DNA of 64,000 bases, from positions 97,144,001 to 97,208,000 of the forward strand of contig CM074856.1 in NCBI GenBank assembly GCA_037501455.1, written 5' to 3'. A program made the translations under genes and the position numbers. Position 1 is the stretch's first letter; each line of letters opens with the position of its first letter. The DNA is from Lantana camara (taxonomy: Eukaryota > Streptophyta > Magnoliopsida > Lamiales > Verbenaceae). Below, one piece after another: positions 33,894 to 45,265 of this stretch. The notes beneath the pieces are model-generated. The model saw nothing but the letters and a program-made list of their open reading frames with translations. It did no database searches and was not told the DNA's origin.

Positions 33894-36705
33894 TAATCCG
33901 TCCTCAGATTCACTATCTGCCTGAAAACAATTAATGAAGGAACCCAGTTCCTCAGAAACAACAAGGAGAGAGCCCCGTCTCTCCAACAACAATGAGAGAA
34001 CCCTGTCTCTCGCAAGCAAAGAGAGCACCCCGTCTCTCGAACAAAATAAGAGCATCCCCGTCTCTTACAAACAACGAGAGAACCCCGTCTCTCAAACAAA
34101 ATAAGAGCAAGGAAGTCTCCAATACTCCCAAGTCACACACGCGAAACCATAATTAAAATCACGTAAAACACCCCAAAGCAAGTAACAGACAACGCCCACG
34201 TTGGTTATCAATTACTCCAAGTAATTTAACATGATAAGAAATCAAAGCACATAATATGAAAATTATTTGAGTTAAATTTGCATGGATGCATGTATCATGG
34301 ATGTTATAAGTACCGTTCACCATAGTTGTGAAATTTAGATTTGGGAGTTGTCGTTGTCCAGTGTATGATCTGTCCTGAGGATAAACTCAGTGCTTGACTT
34401 GTCTTCAAGTTCTTCAAGGTATCCCGGTGAAACAATTGGTAAATCCCCTAAGGATTTTACTCTTAAATCCCTCGTGACTGGTATTGCTTCTAAATTTCTT
34501 CGATCCTTCCACAATCCCTATTATATTCTTTCAGTCAGACTAACTCTTCCCTGTAACCAAATTTTAATATCCACATATGCGTTTAGAGTATCCGTTCCGT
34601 TGTCCAGCCCATGGCTTCTATCTTCACCTATACCGACGTCTAACATATCCTCGAGAATAACTACTCTTAGTGACCTCGAGAGTTCATTCTCGATCTTGAA
34701 ATATCTGTTTTTGACACCAATCTTCTCTTTTCTTTGTTACCCCCTTCATTCTCTTTAATCTTTAAGGTTATGCTCACTATTCGGCCCCTAACTTCTTTAA
34801 GCGAAGGTAGAATGTTCCTGATAATTCTTGAAGTTTGATTTAATTTTTTTTTTTTCCTGATGATTGCTCTTTCCCTTAAGGTTTCTGTCGTTACCCATTA
34901 AACTCCATCGATCCTTCTTGATCAAAATCCTCTCACCTTTCCTTCTACTTCTCTTAATACCCAGAACCCCCTTCTCTATGCTTATTCAATCCAAATACCC
35001 CGCAGCCAAATGTAGTCTCGCTTTTTCTTCGGAGTTGCTTTCCGCAAACCTATCCCTTACTTAGAGTTCTGTATTTCCCGAATTATCTTTCTTGTCATGT
35101 GTTGTCCCGTTATTTCTCTTTTCTCTTATCTCAAAGGTGGCCCACTCATAGAGATACTTGATAAGTGAGATGAAAGAACTTCCTATCAAATAATCACTAG
35201 AATGCATGTCGGGTTAAAATGACGATGCATGTGGCACACTTACGACAATGAAATATGCAGCACCTTAGAGCAACGAAATCAGATAGAAATACGCGCACAA
35301 CCATAAATAAAGAAGAATAAATAATTTATGCGAAGTATGATGCACGTGCTATGAATGTTTTAGAACCTGTCACCAATGTGGTAAGTTGTTAGCTCGATAG
35401 CTTTTACTCGTTCCTCCAATCACGAGGTTACTTCGACTTGCTGATTATTCCTTGCCTCTCCCAGGGTCTTCAAGTTTCCATGAATCTTTGTGATCGCTTG
35501 TATCTTCCACGGTCCAGAATTGTAATTTCTCAATCCCTAACTTCTTCTACATCCATGGAATCAGCATCCAAATTTCTCCTCGAAAATTGCCCTTCAACTT
35601 TGCCCAAGTTCTATTACATAATTGAACCCTAATGTACTTCTGAACCTTATTACTCATCATTACCTTGATCAAGACCCCGTGCTTATCCTTTACGAGTTTA
35701 GATTGGGAATAGAACTTGCTTTCCAATTGCTCCCACTTGCGCGCATGCTTTGCTTCCAAAACGTCTTTGCCTTTCTTTACCGTTTCCATTCGTTGCTCCA
35801 TATTTTCCCAATTCCTCGTCACAACACGACAATTCAGCTTGGATTGGGAAAGCGAACTCAAATCTTGCTCGTAGTATTATCACCTTCCATGAAATTGTAT
35901 TTTCCACGCTACTTGGCTCCTTCCAATCCCTTCCCGACTCGTTTTCCCATCTTAGTTGAAATTTAGGGCTCCCGGACTCACTTCTTCCTGACCTTGACCT
36001 CTTTTCTATCCATTAGGTTCAGTTAGACATTCTCATTTTACGACTCTTGGTGCATAACTACCTCCGAACGTGTTTTAGATTGAATCTTCACAATTCTCGC
36101 TATCTCTTCCATAATCCAAACCCTGAGTTAAAGTACCTTCAAAGCTCGTTCACTCCATTCCTTAATTTGAATGACCCCGTTGAATCCGATTATGGCTTCT
36201 TATGTAAGAGAGCCGCATATGTCAATCTTCAGAGTCATAAATATTTCCCGATCAATTCCTATTTATACAAATGTCCCTCTATAGTTGCATCTCTTAAGTC
36301 GAACTCACAATTCAGCTCCTATCCCTTGAACTCTAACTCTATCTATGAGGACCACGCCTCTCGAATTCTTTATATTCTTCCCCGATGCATCATTCCTATC
36401 CTCCATGCCTCAGAAAAAAAAACTTACAATAAGGCGTTGTTAGCATGATACTTGGCTGTAGTTTGATAGTATCTTCATAACCTGAAATTCATAAGTTATT
36501 TCAAGGATATATGCATGCGATTAGCGCATGCTCATGGCACATATTCAACACGAAAGGCACAATTCCCATATAAGAATGCAATAGGTGATTCAACAAGATT
36601 CAAGAAGGAAAGACAGTTTCATATTCACGATCGATGCAATGCACACATTGTCACATAGTTCCTAAGCCGTACGACCTATACTGACTCAATCACGACACGA
36701 GAACA
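33894..36705 (-). other. LARD internal region, non-coding
   Basis: No gag, protease, RT, RNase H or integrase motif was found in any frame. A splice-acceptor-like TTTCAG (36482-36484, complement) lies where the gag start lies in E1 and J, but the ATG after it opens only a 12-codon frame. A hairpin minisatellite lies beside the PPT. The other short frames look like chance. Confidence 0.75.
33939..34125 (-). repeat. Minisatellite of short hairpins next to the LARD PPT
   Basis: About six units of roughly 28-30 bp each contain a small inverted repeat, typically GAGAGA..CCCCG.TCTCTC, joined by CAACAA or CAAAATAA spacers. The leftmost unit uses different pairs (GGAAC/GTTCC), so pairing is kept although the sequence differs. 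The array starts about 45 bp inside the PPT. Confidence 0.8.
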
Positions 36706-36733
36706 CCGGTTTTGCAACCGGGCTATGATACCA
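36706..36733 (-). promoter_or_regulatory. LARD primer-binding site and adjoining GCAA-loop hairpin
   Basis: The complement of 36722-36733 reads TGGTATCATAGC, one base different from the usual initiator-Met site. Next to it CCGGTT-GCAA-AACCGG (36706-36721) is a perfect six-pair stem with a GNRA-type loop. Confidence 0.85.
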
Positions 36734-36741
36734 CTTAAGGA

Positions 36742-38813
36742 TGTAGCACCCCGCACGTGAGGCACCACATCCCCCGCATTATGGCTCAACACGAGCAACG
36801 AAATGGAAAGTCCGCACCCGTATCCAACCCTAGCGAACGGGAGACAAACAAAACAACCTCCTAAGCTAGGCGGAACTTAGACCCTGCACTTATAACCAAC
36901 TAACAAAGCATAATGCAATGGGAAACAAAATCCAATCACATGCATTGGCCACGGGCCTGCAGAAATTAAACACACCAACCACACGCAGGCTTGGGCACCT
37001 CAGGCCTCTTTTAATTCACATCGAAGCCCAACAAAGCAATTTAATATCAAATACATAAAGATTCAAGTTCATAATTTTACAATGCCGAATCATATACAAT
37101 TTAAATACATATGCGAGTGCAAAGACTCTTCTAGCTTAACCTGACCGACTCAAAGACTCAACACAAATCCGCCTAGCTCGAAGCTCCAAAGCCAAACCTG
37201 CGCACTAAAAGATTGGGGAGGGAGAGGGTCAGTCTCTAGAAGACTGAGTGAGCAGGAGCGATATACATATATATAAAACATGCGCATGCAAGTCATAAAT
37301 CCCGAGCAAGGTTTTATTTAAAATCAGTTCCCAAAAGGGCAAGAGAATGACCAAGCAATACTCGGATTTTACGACTAATCATATCAATTCATTACGTTCA
37401 TAAATCATACATAAACATAAGGGCTCGGCGAATGAGCGTGGATCATCTCCAACCAAACTCCGACCGTGTACGACAAATATCATTAATATATCGAATATGT
37501 GATCATGCAGTATATCATAATACACACAAATCATATATCATATCATAAGACATATTAGTTTGGGCAATCCGTGTCCCGGCCTTCCCGCACGGTGTATAAC
37601 AATCATATCATAACATAATCATATTCATAAAATAAGTTCCAACCTTCTTCCTCCGACGGTGGACGGGCTTGCAAGACCCGACCACCTCATACATAATGGC
37701 TAGAGGGGTTCATGAGGCCCCAAAAGCCCGACTAGCGTTTTCTCGTCAAAACTCCTGACGAGATCCGTTTCGACGTAAAACATAGTGGAACTAGCACATG
37801 GGATCACCGTCGGCCCATGCCTCCCCGGATAGCCACATGTACTAAGTCCCTGGGCCCGTGAACATATCTTACATGCATATTCTCGCCAAAACATTTCATA
37901 TCAAAAGAACATAACATATTTCATAATCCTTGTGAAAATATTTACTCGATAAATGCATTTGAAAACCATACATAAATATACAATAGGATTTTGGCCAAAC
38001 TTGTCACATAGGGTTGTAGGGTTTAATATGTAACTCCTGACGAGATCCGTTTCGACGTAAAACATAGTGGAACTAGCACATGGGATCACCGTCGGCCCAT
38101 GCCTCCCCGGATAGCCACATATACTAAGTCCCTGGGCCCGTGAACATATCTTACATGCATATTCTCGCCAAAACATTTCATATCAAAAGAACATAACATA
38201 TTTCATGATCCTTGTGAAAATATTTACTCGATAAATGCATTTGAAAACCATACATAAATATACAATAGGATTTTGGCCAAACTTGTCACATAGGGTTTTA
38301 GGGTTTAATATGTAACTAGAACGAAAACACCCTCACCTGGAACATGGCGATACAAGGATACGAGTCACCGAGTGCCTAGTTGATCAAGATTTCTCCGCCC
38401 TGGAGATAAACTGAACAAGAGACAACATGACGTGTTCGTGAGACTCGAGACTCCAATTGAACCATGTAAGACGCACATCATGCAATGAATATGATATGAA
38501 TGCGTCAAAGATGATATTATGTCATGAGAATGTTCATGTGCACTATTAAGGAAATTATGACATATAACCAAGGCATTCGTTCATTCATTCCATTCAATTT
38601 CATAAATTCATAATTCATATCGATTAATCTAAGAATTCATTTGATAATCATCACACGTAATATATCGCATTTATAATTAGAAAATAGACAATTAATTACT
38701 TTCAATTGAAGATCGAAATTAAATAAAACATGAAATAGGTAACAATTAAATTCTATAATCAATTAATTCAAATAATATTTAAAATATAATAAACATATAA
38801 ATAAATATATAAC

Positions 38814-38851
<38 letters not shown>

Positions 38852-38861
38852 TCACACGTAA

Positions 38862-38908
<47 letters not shown>

Positions 38909-40840
38909 TATATTATATGCATGCACATTTTAAAAACTTCATGCATGCAATGCTATATATATATATATATATATCTATATATATATATACCACCAAATGC
39001 ATGCAAATAACATTATCAAGCCATGCATTTAAAAAGTCCTGCATGCATATTTACATCTAACCTATATACTACATATATATATATACACTTACATACATGA
39101 ACACTTTCATGCGCACACAACACTCATGCATATATAAATATATACACATACACCCACTCTGAATCAAAGGAGAAAGGCAGAAACAACAAGAAAGAAAGGA
39201 AAAAGAAAGAAGAAAGAAGGAAGAAAACGCAGCAGAAAATCTGCAGAAAAACAGGGGTCGCGGCCGTGACCCATTTTCTTCATGAAATGGTAGCGGCCGC
39301 TACCCATAATATTCCGAATTTTGATCCAATTTTTCCAGAATACGTGAGCAGCCCAACTGTTCAGCCGCGGGCGCGACTGAATTACAGGCAATTAAGGTCG
39401 CGGGCGCGACCTGCGCGATACAGCAAAAACTGACGCAGGGCATTGAGAAAAACAGAGCACAGCACATCAACTTCAATCCAACAAGATCAGGTAAGGCAAG
39501 GCAACAATTATGCACCAAAAATGCTCCAAAACAACATTCAATTCAGCCCCAAGAAGAATCATACGTGAGGTGAAGGCAAGGGTGCTCTTTTCATAATATA
39601 ACCTCAAGGTTTCATTAATGGTAGCTCATGAATGTCTAAACTACCAGCTAATACATCAACATAAATGCGAAGAAGAGATCAAGACAATCATATACAAGCT
39701 TGGAATCAATCAAATTCATCAAGAAATGGATGAGATCAACCTCTAAGCTCATGACTTAACTTTTCTTCAAATCAGCCAAAAACCCATGAAACCTTGATCA
39801 AAATTAGGGATGAATAGCTTAAAATGACACATATTGAATGTACATCATCATCCTTAGCTCATCTTGTGAATTGGATGGAAGATGGAAGAGATTTGAGCTT
39901 GAATCTCCAAGGAATGGCATGGTTACGGGATTGGAACTGGAGCAGGGGATATTTTGCTGATTTTGGCTTTGTTCCTGAGTGTGGTTCGGTGAGGGAGTGT
40001 TATGGGAGGATAGTGGGCTTAAATAGGGTTACATAGGCACCAACCATGGTTAATTTGGTCAACAATTGAATAAGTTATGATTTATTTGGTACAAGGTGGC
40101 AGATTGAGTTCCCGTTGCATGTTTCGGTTGAATTTCGGAGGTTCAAATGACTTTAGAAAAATATAAGGCTAAGTTCACTAAACTTGAATTTTCGTTACGA
40201 ATTCAGCGAAGTTGACGGAACTCGAATCCGAGTTCCCGAGCTCAAGATATTAAATACGGAACCAAGGGTACGCTAAGTGCTCGTTAGCCCCCGACTTGGA
40301 TTCCAAAATTCAAATTAAATCCAAAACACATGCGAATGAAACCCAAAATAAGAAACGAACAAATATTCATATACAAGACACGTATAAGTTAAACATATTA
40401 AATTTGCACGAAATTCCGGTATCAAATTAAATAGAAACAAAGCACGTAATTATCACTTAAACACAATGAAACAATAAAATGCATAATATTGCAATTAATA
40501 TAAAATGTATACATATAGAATTTGTAAATATAAATGCATGCATTAACTAACTATCATGAGTTGCATGAGTTCATGCAAATGGATATATATAATTTATAAA
40601 ACATATATGCATAAATAATTTAGAAATGTAAAATGCATGAACTAAAATTTTCATGCACACGTACACGATTTATATATATATACATTTAAATATGTTTTTG
40701 ATATTAATGTTATTAAAGTAAAATAATTAACATTTAATACATATAAAATAAAACTAAGTGTATAAAACACGTATAATTATTTCGCGCAATTTGGTAAACA
40801 CATACGTCATGCTGTACTTCCTAAAAACTGGGGCGTTACA
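36742..40840 (-). mobile_element. LARD 5' LTR (I), with a 282-bp internal tandem duplication
   Basis: It is nearly identical to LTR H apart from a 282-bp tandem duplication (37750-38031 repeated from 38032) and different lengths of TA runs (38818-38910). It keeps the same putative splice sites and boxes (GGTCGCGGCCGTGACC at 39256-39271, perfect GGTAGCGGCCGCTACC at 39289-39304). Confidence 0.92.
37750..38313. repeat. 282-bp tandem duplication inside LTR I
   Basis: Both copies begin AACTCCTGACGAGATCC and end in GGGTTTAATATGTAACT. LTR H has one copy, so the duplication arose after insertion or during the last replication cycle. Confidence 0.93.
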
Positions 40841-41865
40841 TTGAAAGATAAGTCCGATTTTGAAAATTTGGAACTTTTTAACTTTGAATTTTGAACAATT
40901 TGAACTGGGCCCCGGAGATTTATGCAAAGGAGCCCTGAGTGGTATTGGGTCGTCTAGTCACTTCCGAGTGTGGTCTCCACTTAGAAAGGATCAACCCGGA
41001 ACCCACTAGGAGGTTTGGTGGGGAATGGAATCCTCTGGCGTGAGCACCATGAATCTCACGACCCATACAGTATGAACGATGGTTAGGGTAGGAACAACCC
41101 TTCCATCACCCGGAGAAGAGGTATGTGTGTTTGAATCATGTTTTCATTTGAATTTTGATTCCGATTTTGAATATGAATGGAGTTAGGTGGTCTAAAACTC
41201 GTACTCGCCGAGTTGTGCGATTTAGATTTTGAAAATGGTTCGTCAAACGAGAGTGGATTTCTAATTACTAAAATTTGCTGATTTTGGCCTCCGGCCTTAA
41301 CTCTTTTCTGTATAACTAGTATCACGGGCTAAAATGTTTTAGATTGCAAAAACCATGCCCCAATTCATGAGCTTTTATGACTTTGAATATGCTCTGATTT
41401 ATGTATATGTACGTGTGAGTGTGTTAGCCCCCTCACCAGTCTTTAGGACTGACCCTCCTCATTGTCTTCTTTTTCCCTTTTGTTTTTTTGAGTTTGTAGG
41501 TGCGAGGTTTGGTTAGAGCTAGGCGGTGGTTTCTTTTGAGTTTGTAGTTCGGGTCCTTTAGCATTCTGCATCTGTACTTTCCGTTTTGGTACTATGTATA
41601 AAGTATGAATATGTATATGATTTCGATCTTATGAATTTGTCAAATTTACTTGGCCCGGGATGGGCATGGTTGTATATCATGTAATTATCTGGATTAGTTG
41701 GATATTACTTGTATGTTTGATGATCCTGTTGCTTCCACATGTGTTTTAGTTTGGTTGGCACTCTGAATTAGGGGCTAGACCGCCTAGCTTAGGTGTGATT
41801 TTGTTTGTCACCCGTTTGTTGTAGCTTGATGCGTGTGCGGAGTCTCCATTTCGTTACACATATAT
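40841..41865 (+). mobile_element. Element 3 5' LTR (G), second segment
   Basis: It resumes with TTGAA then AGATAAGTCCG, matching 57898 onward in the 3' LTR. It includes the branch-point-like box AGGACTGACCC and acceptor 2 (TTGTAG|GTGCGAGG, near 41500). Element J interrupts it at 41866. Confidence 0.9.
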
Positions 41866-42622
41866 TGTAACATCCCGACTGATCAGACTTTTCAGGTAAA
41901 CTATTATGTGCGCTATTCAATTATTTCCTTATGTGATATTTCATTGCTAACGTGAATTATTGAAGTTATTTGAACTTATTTGCTTTAATATGAATTTGGT
42001 TATCTTTGAACGTTTAATTTTCCTTGCTTTGTATTTGTTCGTTTTGGATCCGTATTTAATTCTGATTTCTGTGAATTTGTGATATGTGTTAATTATATGC
42101 TTTATGAACTCGATTATGTGCTCGTCACATGTTTTGGTATTTGTTTGCTTGCCTTTTTGGTTTCGTTTTGGAGTCGGGACCTAAAGGAGGCTAAAGAGCA
42201 TTTAGTGCACCTTGGGTTCCGGGACGCGTATTTTGAGCTCGAGAATTCGGATTCCAATTTCGTCACCTCCATTGAACTCGTTTCGACGATTTGGGTTCGA
42301 TGGGACAAGTCTCACATTTTTCTAAGTTCATTAAGACCTTCGAATTTCACCAGTAACGAGCCCCTTTTGCTTGTAAGACATCTTTTAACCTAGCTTTGAG
42401 TTGGGGACCCCACTTAAACCCAACCAAGCCCTTAACCATGAGTATTAACTTGAGTTGAGCCCTCCATTGCCCTTATGTTGCTGAAACCGAACCAAACCTC
42501 TTCTCTCTCTCCCTCAATACCGATCAACCAAGCAAAGGAGAAGAGAAGGAAGAAGAAACCCCTTTTTGCCAACCTTGTGATCTTGAGCTCAAATCTTCAC
42601 CTTAGCTTCTCCAATTTGAAAG

Positions 42623-43647
42623 GTAAGTCCATGGTTGCAATCTACACTCTCTCTTCTCTCTTTTATATGATCTTGAGCTGAATTTCTTTGGTTGAATATT
42701 GAGATATAGCAAGCATGTGAATAGTAGTAGTTGGGAGAATTTGTTTGATTCTTGCTCCTTTCTTGATTCCTTGAGACTTGATGATGATATATGACTTCTA
42801 GAGCATGCTTATTGATGTTTATTGTTTCTCCTCTTTTGGTAGTTGAGATAGGATCAATTTGCCATTAATGTAACTTGAGCTTTGATGATATACTTGATGC
42901 ATTTCTTTCTCCCTCATTCTTGCCTTGTATTGCTTACATTTTGGGACTGATTTGTGGCTACTTGTTGGGCATGAAACTTTGGTGAATTATTGTTATTTTG
43001 ATGCTTGATAATTGTGTTTTGAAAGGCATAAGAGTTCCCTTGAAGCCCCCAACCGAAAATGCCCTGTTTTTCCTTCCTTTTTCGGCCATTTTTGGCCAAA
43101 ATTTTTCCAGGCCGAAGGCCTGACACGGCCGCGTCAAGTTTTAAAGGAAAATGGACACGGCCGTGTTGAGCCCTCGACATTGTTTTTCTAAATTTTTCCG
43201 CCTGACACGGCCGCGTCAGTTTACAAAGGAAAATGGACACGGCCGTGTCAAGCCCTCGGAAATGTTTTTTTTTTTCAAATTATTTCGCCTGACACGGCCG
43301 TGTCCGTTCCCCTTTGTTTTCTGACACGGCCTTGTCAAGCAGGGTGGCATCCGGGGAGATTTCTTTCGCCTTTTCGTTGCTTCTTATTGGTCCTTCTTAC
43401 CTCGTTTTTTGGTATGTATGCATGACTAACTTGTCATATGATGTGCTAAGCCTTATGTTATGAATTTGTGCTTTGATTTACCTCCTCGTTTGTGATATAT
43501 GTTCTTATATGAATTGTTTGCTCGTAAATGGCATAAATGTGGGTGCATTTCATATCATTTGCATCATAAGCATACATATTCATGTACCGAGCGTCAATGT
43601 GGCTCATATTGAGTCTAAGAGTGTCCCTTGTTGTTTGTCTTGTTCAG
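42623..43647 (+). other. Putative intron 1 within the J LTR
   Basis: The donor GAAAG|GTAAGTCC and the acceptor TTTGTCTTGTTCAG|AGG both fit plant consensus. The same pair lies at the same relative position in LTRs A, C, G, H, I and K. The palindrome array is inside. Confidence 0.6.
43121..43336. repeat. Six CGGCCG palindromes in the J 5' LTR
   Basis: Boxes TGACACGGCCGCGTCA and GACACGGCCGTGTC alternate at 43121, 43154, 43203, 43236, 43291 and 43323, with spacings of about 30-55 bp. GACACGGCCGTGTC is a perfect 14-bp palindrome. The last box has one mismatch here (CCTTGTC) but is perfect in the 3' LTR. Confidence 0.93.
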
Positions 43648-43738
43648 AGGATCTTCCTGCAGAGGACGAGCTTGCTCCGTAGGTGTCCGGTTGTCACACT
43701 TTTGGTCTCCACTACGTCCGTTGACAAGGTGAGGTTTT

Positions 43739-44595
43739 GTTCTTTTAGTTATTTGACCTACTACCCTAATTGGTTTCAAACCTCGCATGCGAATACGTAT
43801 AATATATGGTAAATAAGTGCATGATACGTATGTTACGGGATTTTTCCCATTTGTTATAAGAGTTTGGAAAACGTTTTGTATATGTATATAAGCTATTTTG
43901 CATTTGTTTGGAAAAGTTTAGTTTTGTGCAAGTGTGTGTGTGTGCGCGAGCTGTGGCTTTGAAAGATAAGCTTTGAGATATGTTTGTGTGACTTTCGTGA
44001 TATGTTTGGGCCCCGGAGTGTGGTATGGTAATCTCGGGACGACCGAGGAGTCGCCGAGCTCTTCCATCAACACCTCCATTTGAGAGTCTCACCCAACCTT
44101 AGGAGGTTGAGGAAGGGTGTTTCTCTTGAGCCGGCGGAGGCAACCGCCGAAGGTTTCAAGGTAGTAATTAAACCTTGTCTCGTTTATGTGTGTGGATAGT
44201 TAGGGCCGATCAACCTTTCTATCAACCGGTGTTGGGGATGGATGATGATTTGTTTTGTTTTGCTTTGATCTACGTATATGGGAGTTTGGTGTGTGACTCG
44301 TACTCGCCGAGTTGGTTTAGTTTTGTATGATCTATGAAACGAGAGTGGATTTCTAAGTACTTAAAATTTGGCAATTTCTCCTTTTGCCTTCTCTTTACTT
44401 TATGTATATATATATATATATATATAACACGGGAACTAATTTGGCTTGCAAAAACCACTCTCGGTTCAGGGATCCTTCCGTTTTGATAAATGCTTTGATT
44501 GATATGTATATCGGGTGCGTGAGTAGCCCCCTCACTAGTCACTAGGACTAACCCTCGTTGTTGTTTTCCCCTTTTTCCTTTCTTTTGAGTTGCAG
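43739..44595 (+). other. Putative intron 2 within the J LTR
   Basis: The donor is ACAAG|GTGAGG. Near the 3' end a conserved box contains AGGACTAACCCTC, where CTAAC fits the plant branch point, followed by a pyrimidine tract and TGAGTTGCAG|GTT. The donor, branch-point and acceptor boxes recur in the other LTRs. Confidence 0.6.
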
Positions 44596-45064
44596 GTTCT
44601 TCCGAGTCAAGCTAGGCGGCAAGTGTCTTTTGGAGTTTACTTGTGGTTTAGCTTGAGTCTTCATGCATTCGTAGTGGTTTACTGTCTCTTTTGCTTATGT
44701 ACTTGGAGATTATGTATTCTGATTACACTTTTGCTATTTTGGCCGAGAGGGCATTGTACATATTGTATATGTTCTAGCATGACAGTTGGAATTCTCGACC
44801 CTACCCTCTTTTTGATGATGTATATATATATGTGATGTTCTTGGGATATATGTTTAGCTTGTGAATTGCTTTAATTGCTTCCGCTACTCTGATTTTATTT
44901 TGCGCAGTTCTTGAGGGTCTAGGCCGCCTAGCGAGGGAGTGAGTTTTGTGTGTCTCCCGTTCGCTACGGTTTGATACGGGTGCGAACTTCCATTTCGTTA
45001 CTCGTGTTGGACCCTAGTGCGGGGGATGTGGCACCCTTCGCTCCGGGGGTGTTACATCCTTGCG

Positions 45065-45097
45065 TGGTATCAGAGCTCTCGGTTGCAAAACCAGAGC
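45065..45097 (+). promoter_or_regulatory. J primer-binding site and adjoining hairpin
   Basis: TGGTATCAGAGC (45065-45076) is the initiator-Met tRNA site. GCTCT-C-GGTT-GCAA-AACC-AGAGC (45075-45097) folds as a stem with one bulged C and a GCAA loop, overlapping the end of the primer site. Confidence 0.9.
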
Positions 45098-45265
45098 TTG
45101 GGAGTCGTGTTGAGTCTGTCTAGGTTGTTCGGTATAGGAATATGTGATTATTTGCATTCATTTACATAATTATGTGATGCAATTGTTTTACTTTCATGGT
45201 AATTGACTACATGATCATGAACTGAACCCCATCCATCGATATTCTTTGATTTGTGTACTTTCAGG

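Larger units (their letters stand above)
30050..40840 (-). mobile_element. LARD: large-LTR non-coding retrotransposon, TSD TTGAA
   Basis: It is a complete minus-strand element flanked by TTGAA (30045-30049 and 40841-40845). The 3' LTR is 30050-33876 (3827 bp), the internal region 33877-36741 (2865 bp), and the 5' LTR 36742-40840 (4099 bp). Each LTR is longer than the internal region. A PPT, a primer-binding site and a primer-site hairpin are present; no gag or pol domain was recognised. This is the form called LARD (large retrotransposon derivative), moved by proteins of other elements. Confidence 0.92.
41866..45056 (+). mobile_element. Element J 5' LTR
   Basis: It reads TGTAACATCCC...GGGGTGTTACA. 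In order it has a conserved promoter-side box (GAGCTCGAGAATTCGG, near 42236), a CT-rich leader, putative intron 1 (42623-43647), a 91-nt middle exon (43648-43738), putative intron 2 (43739-44595) and a 3' exon. No clear TATA box was found. Confidence 0.93.

Noticed and set aside
33939..34125. A CRISPR-like array
   Set aside because: Units and spacers are both repetitive, the DNA is plant nuclear, and the array lies inside a retrotransposon. It is a minisatellite.
37700..38176. Repeated small frames beginning MFWREYACKICS in the LARD LTRs (also 31008-31202)
   Set aside because: They are copies of the same LTR stretch, duplicated within LTR I; they overlap the putative middle exon and intron and show no domain.
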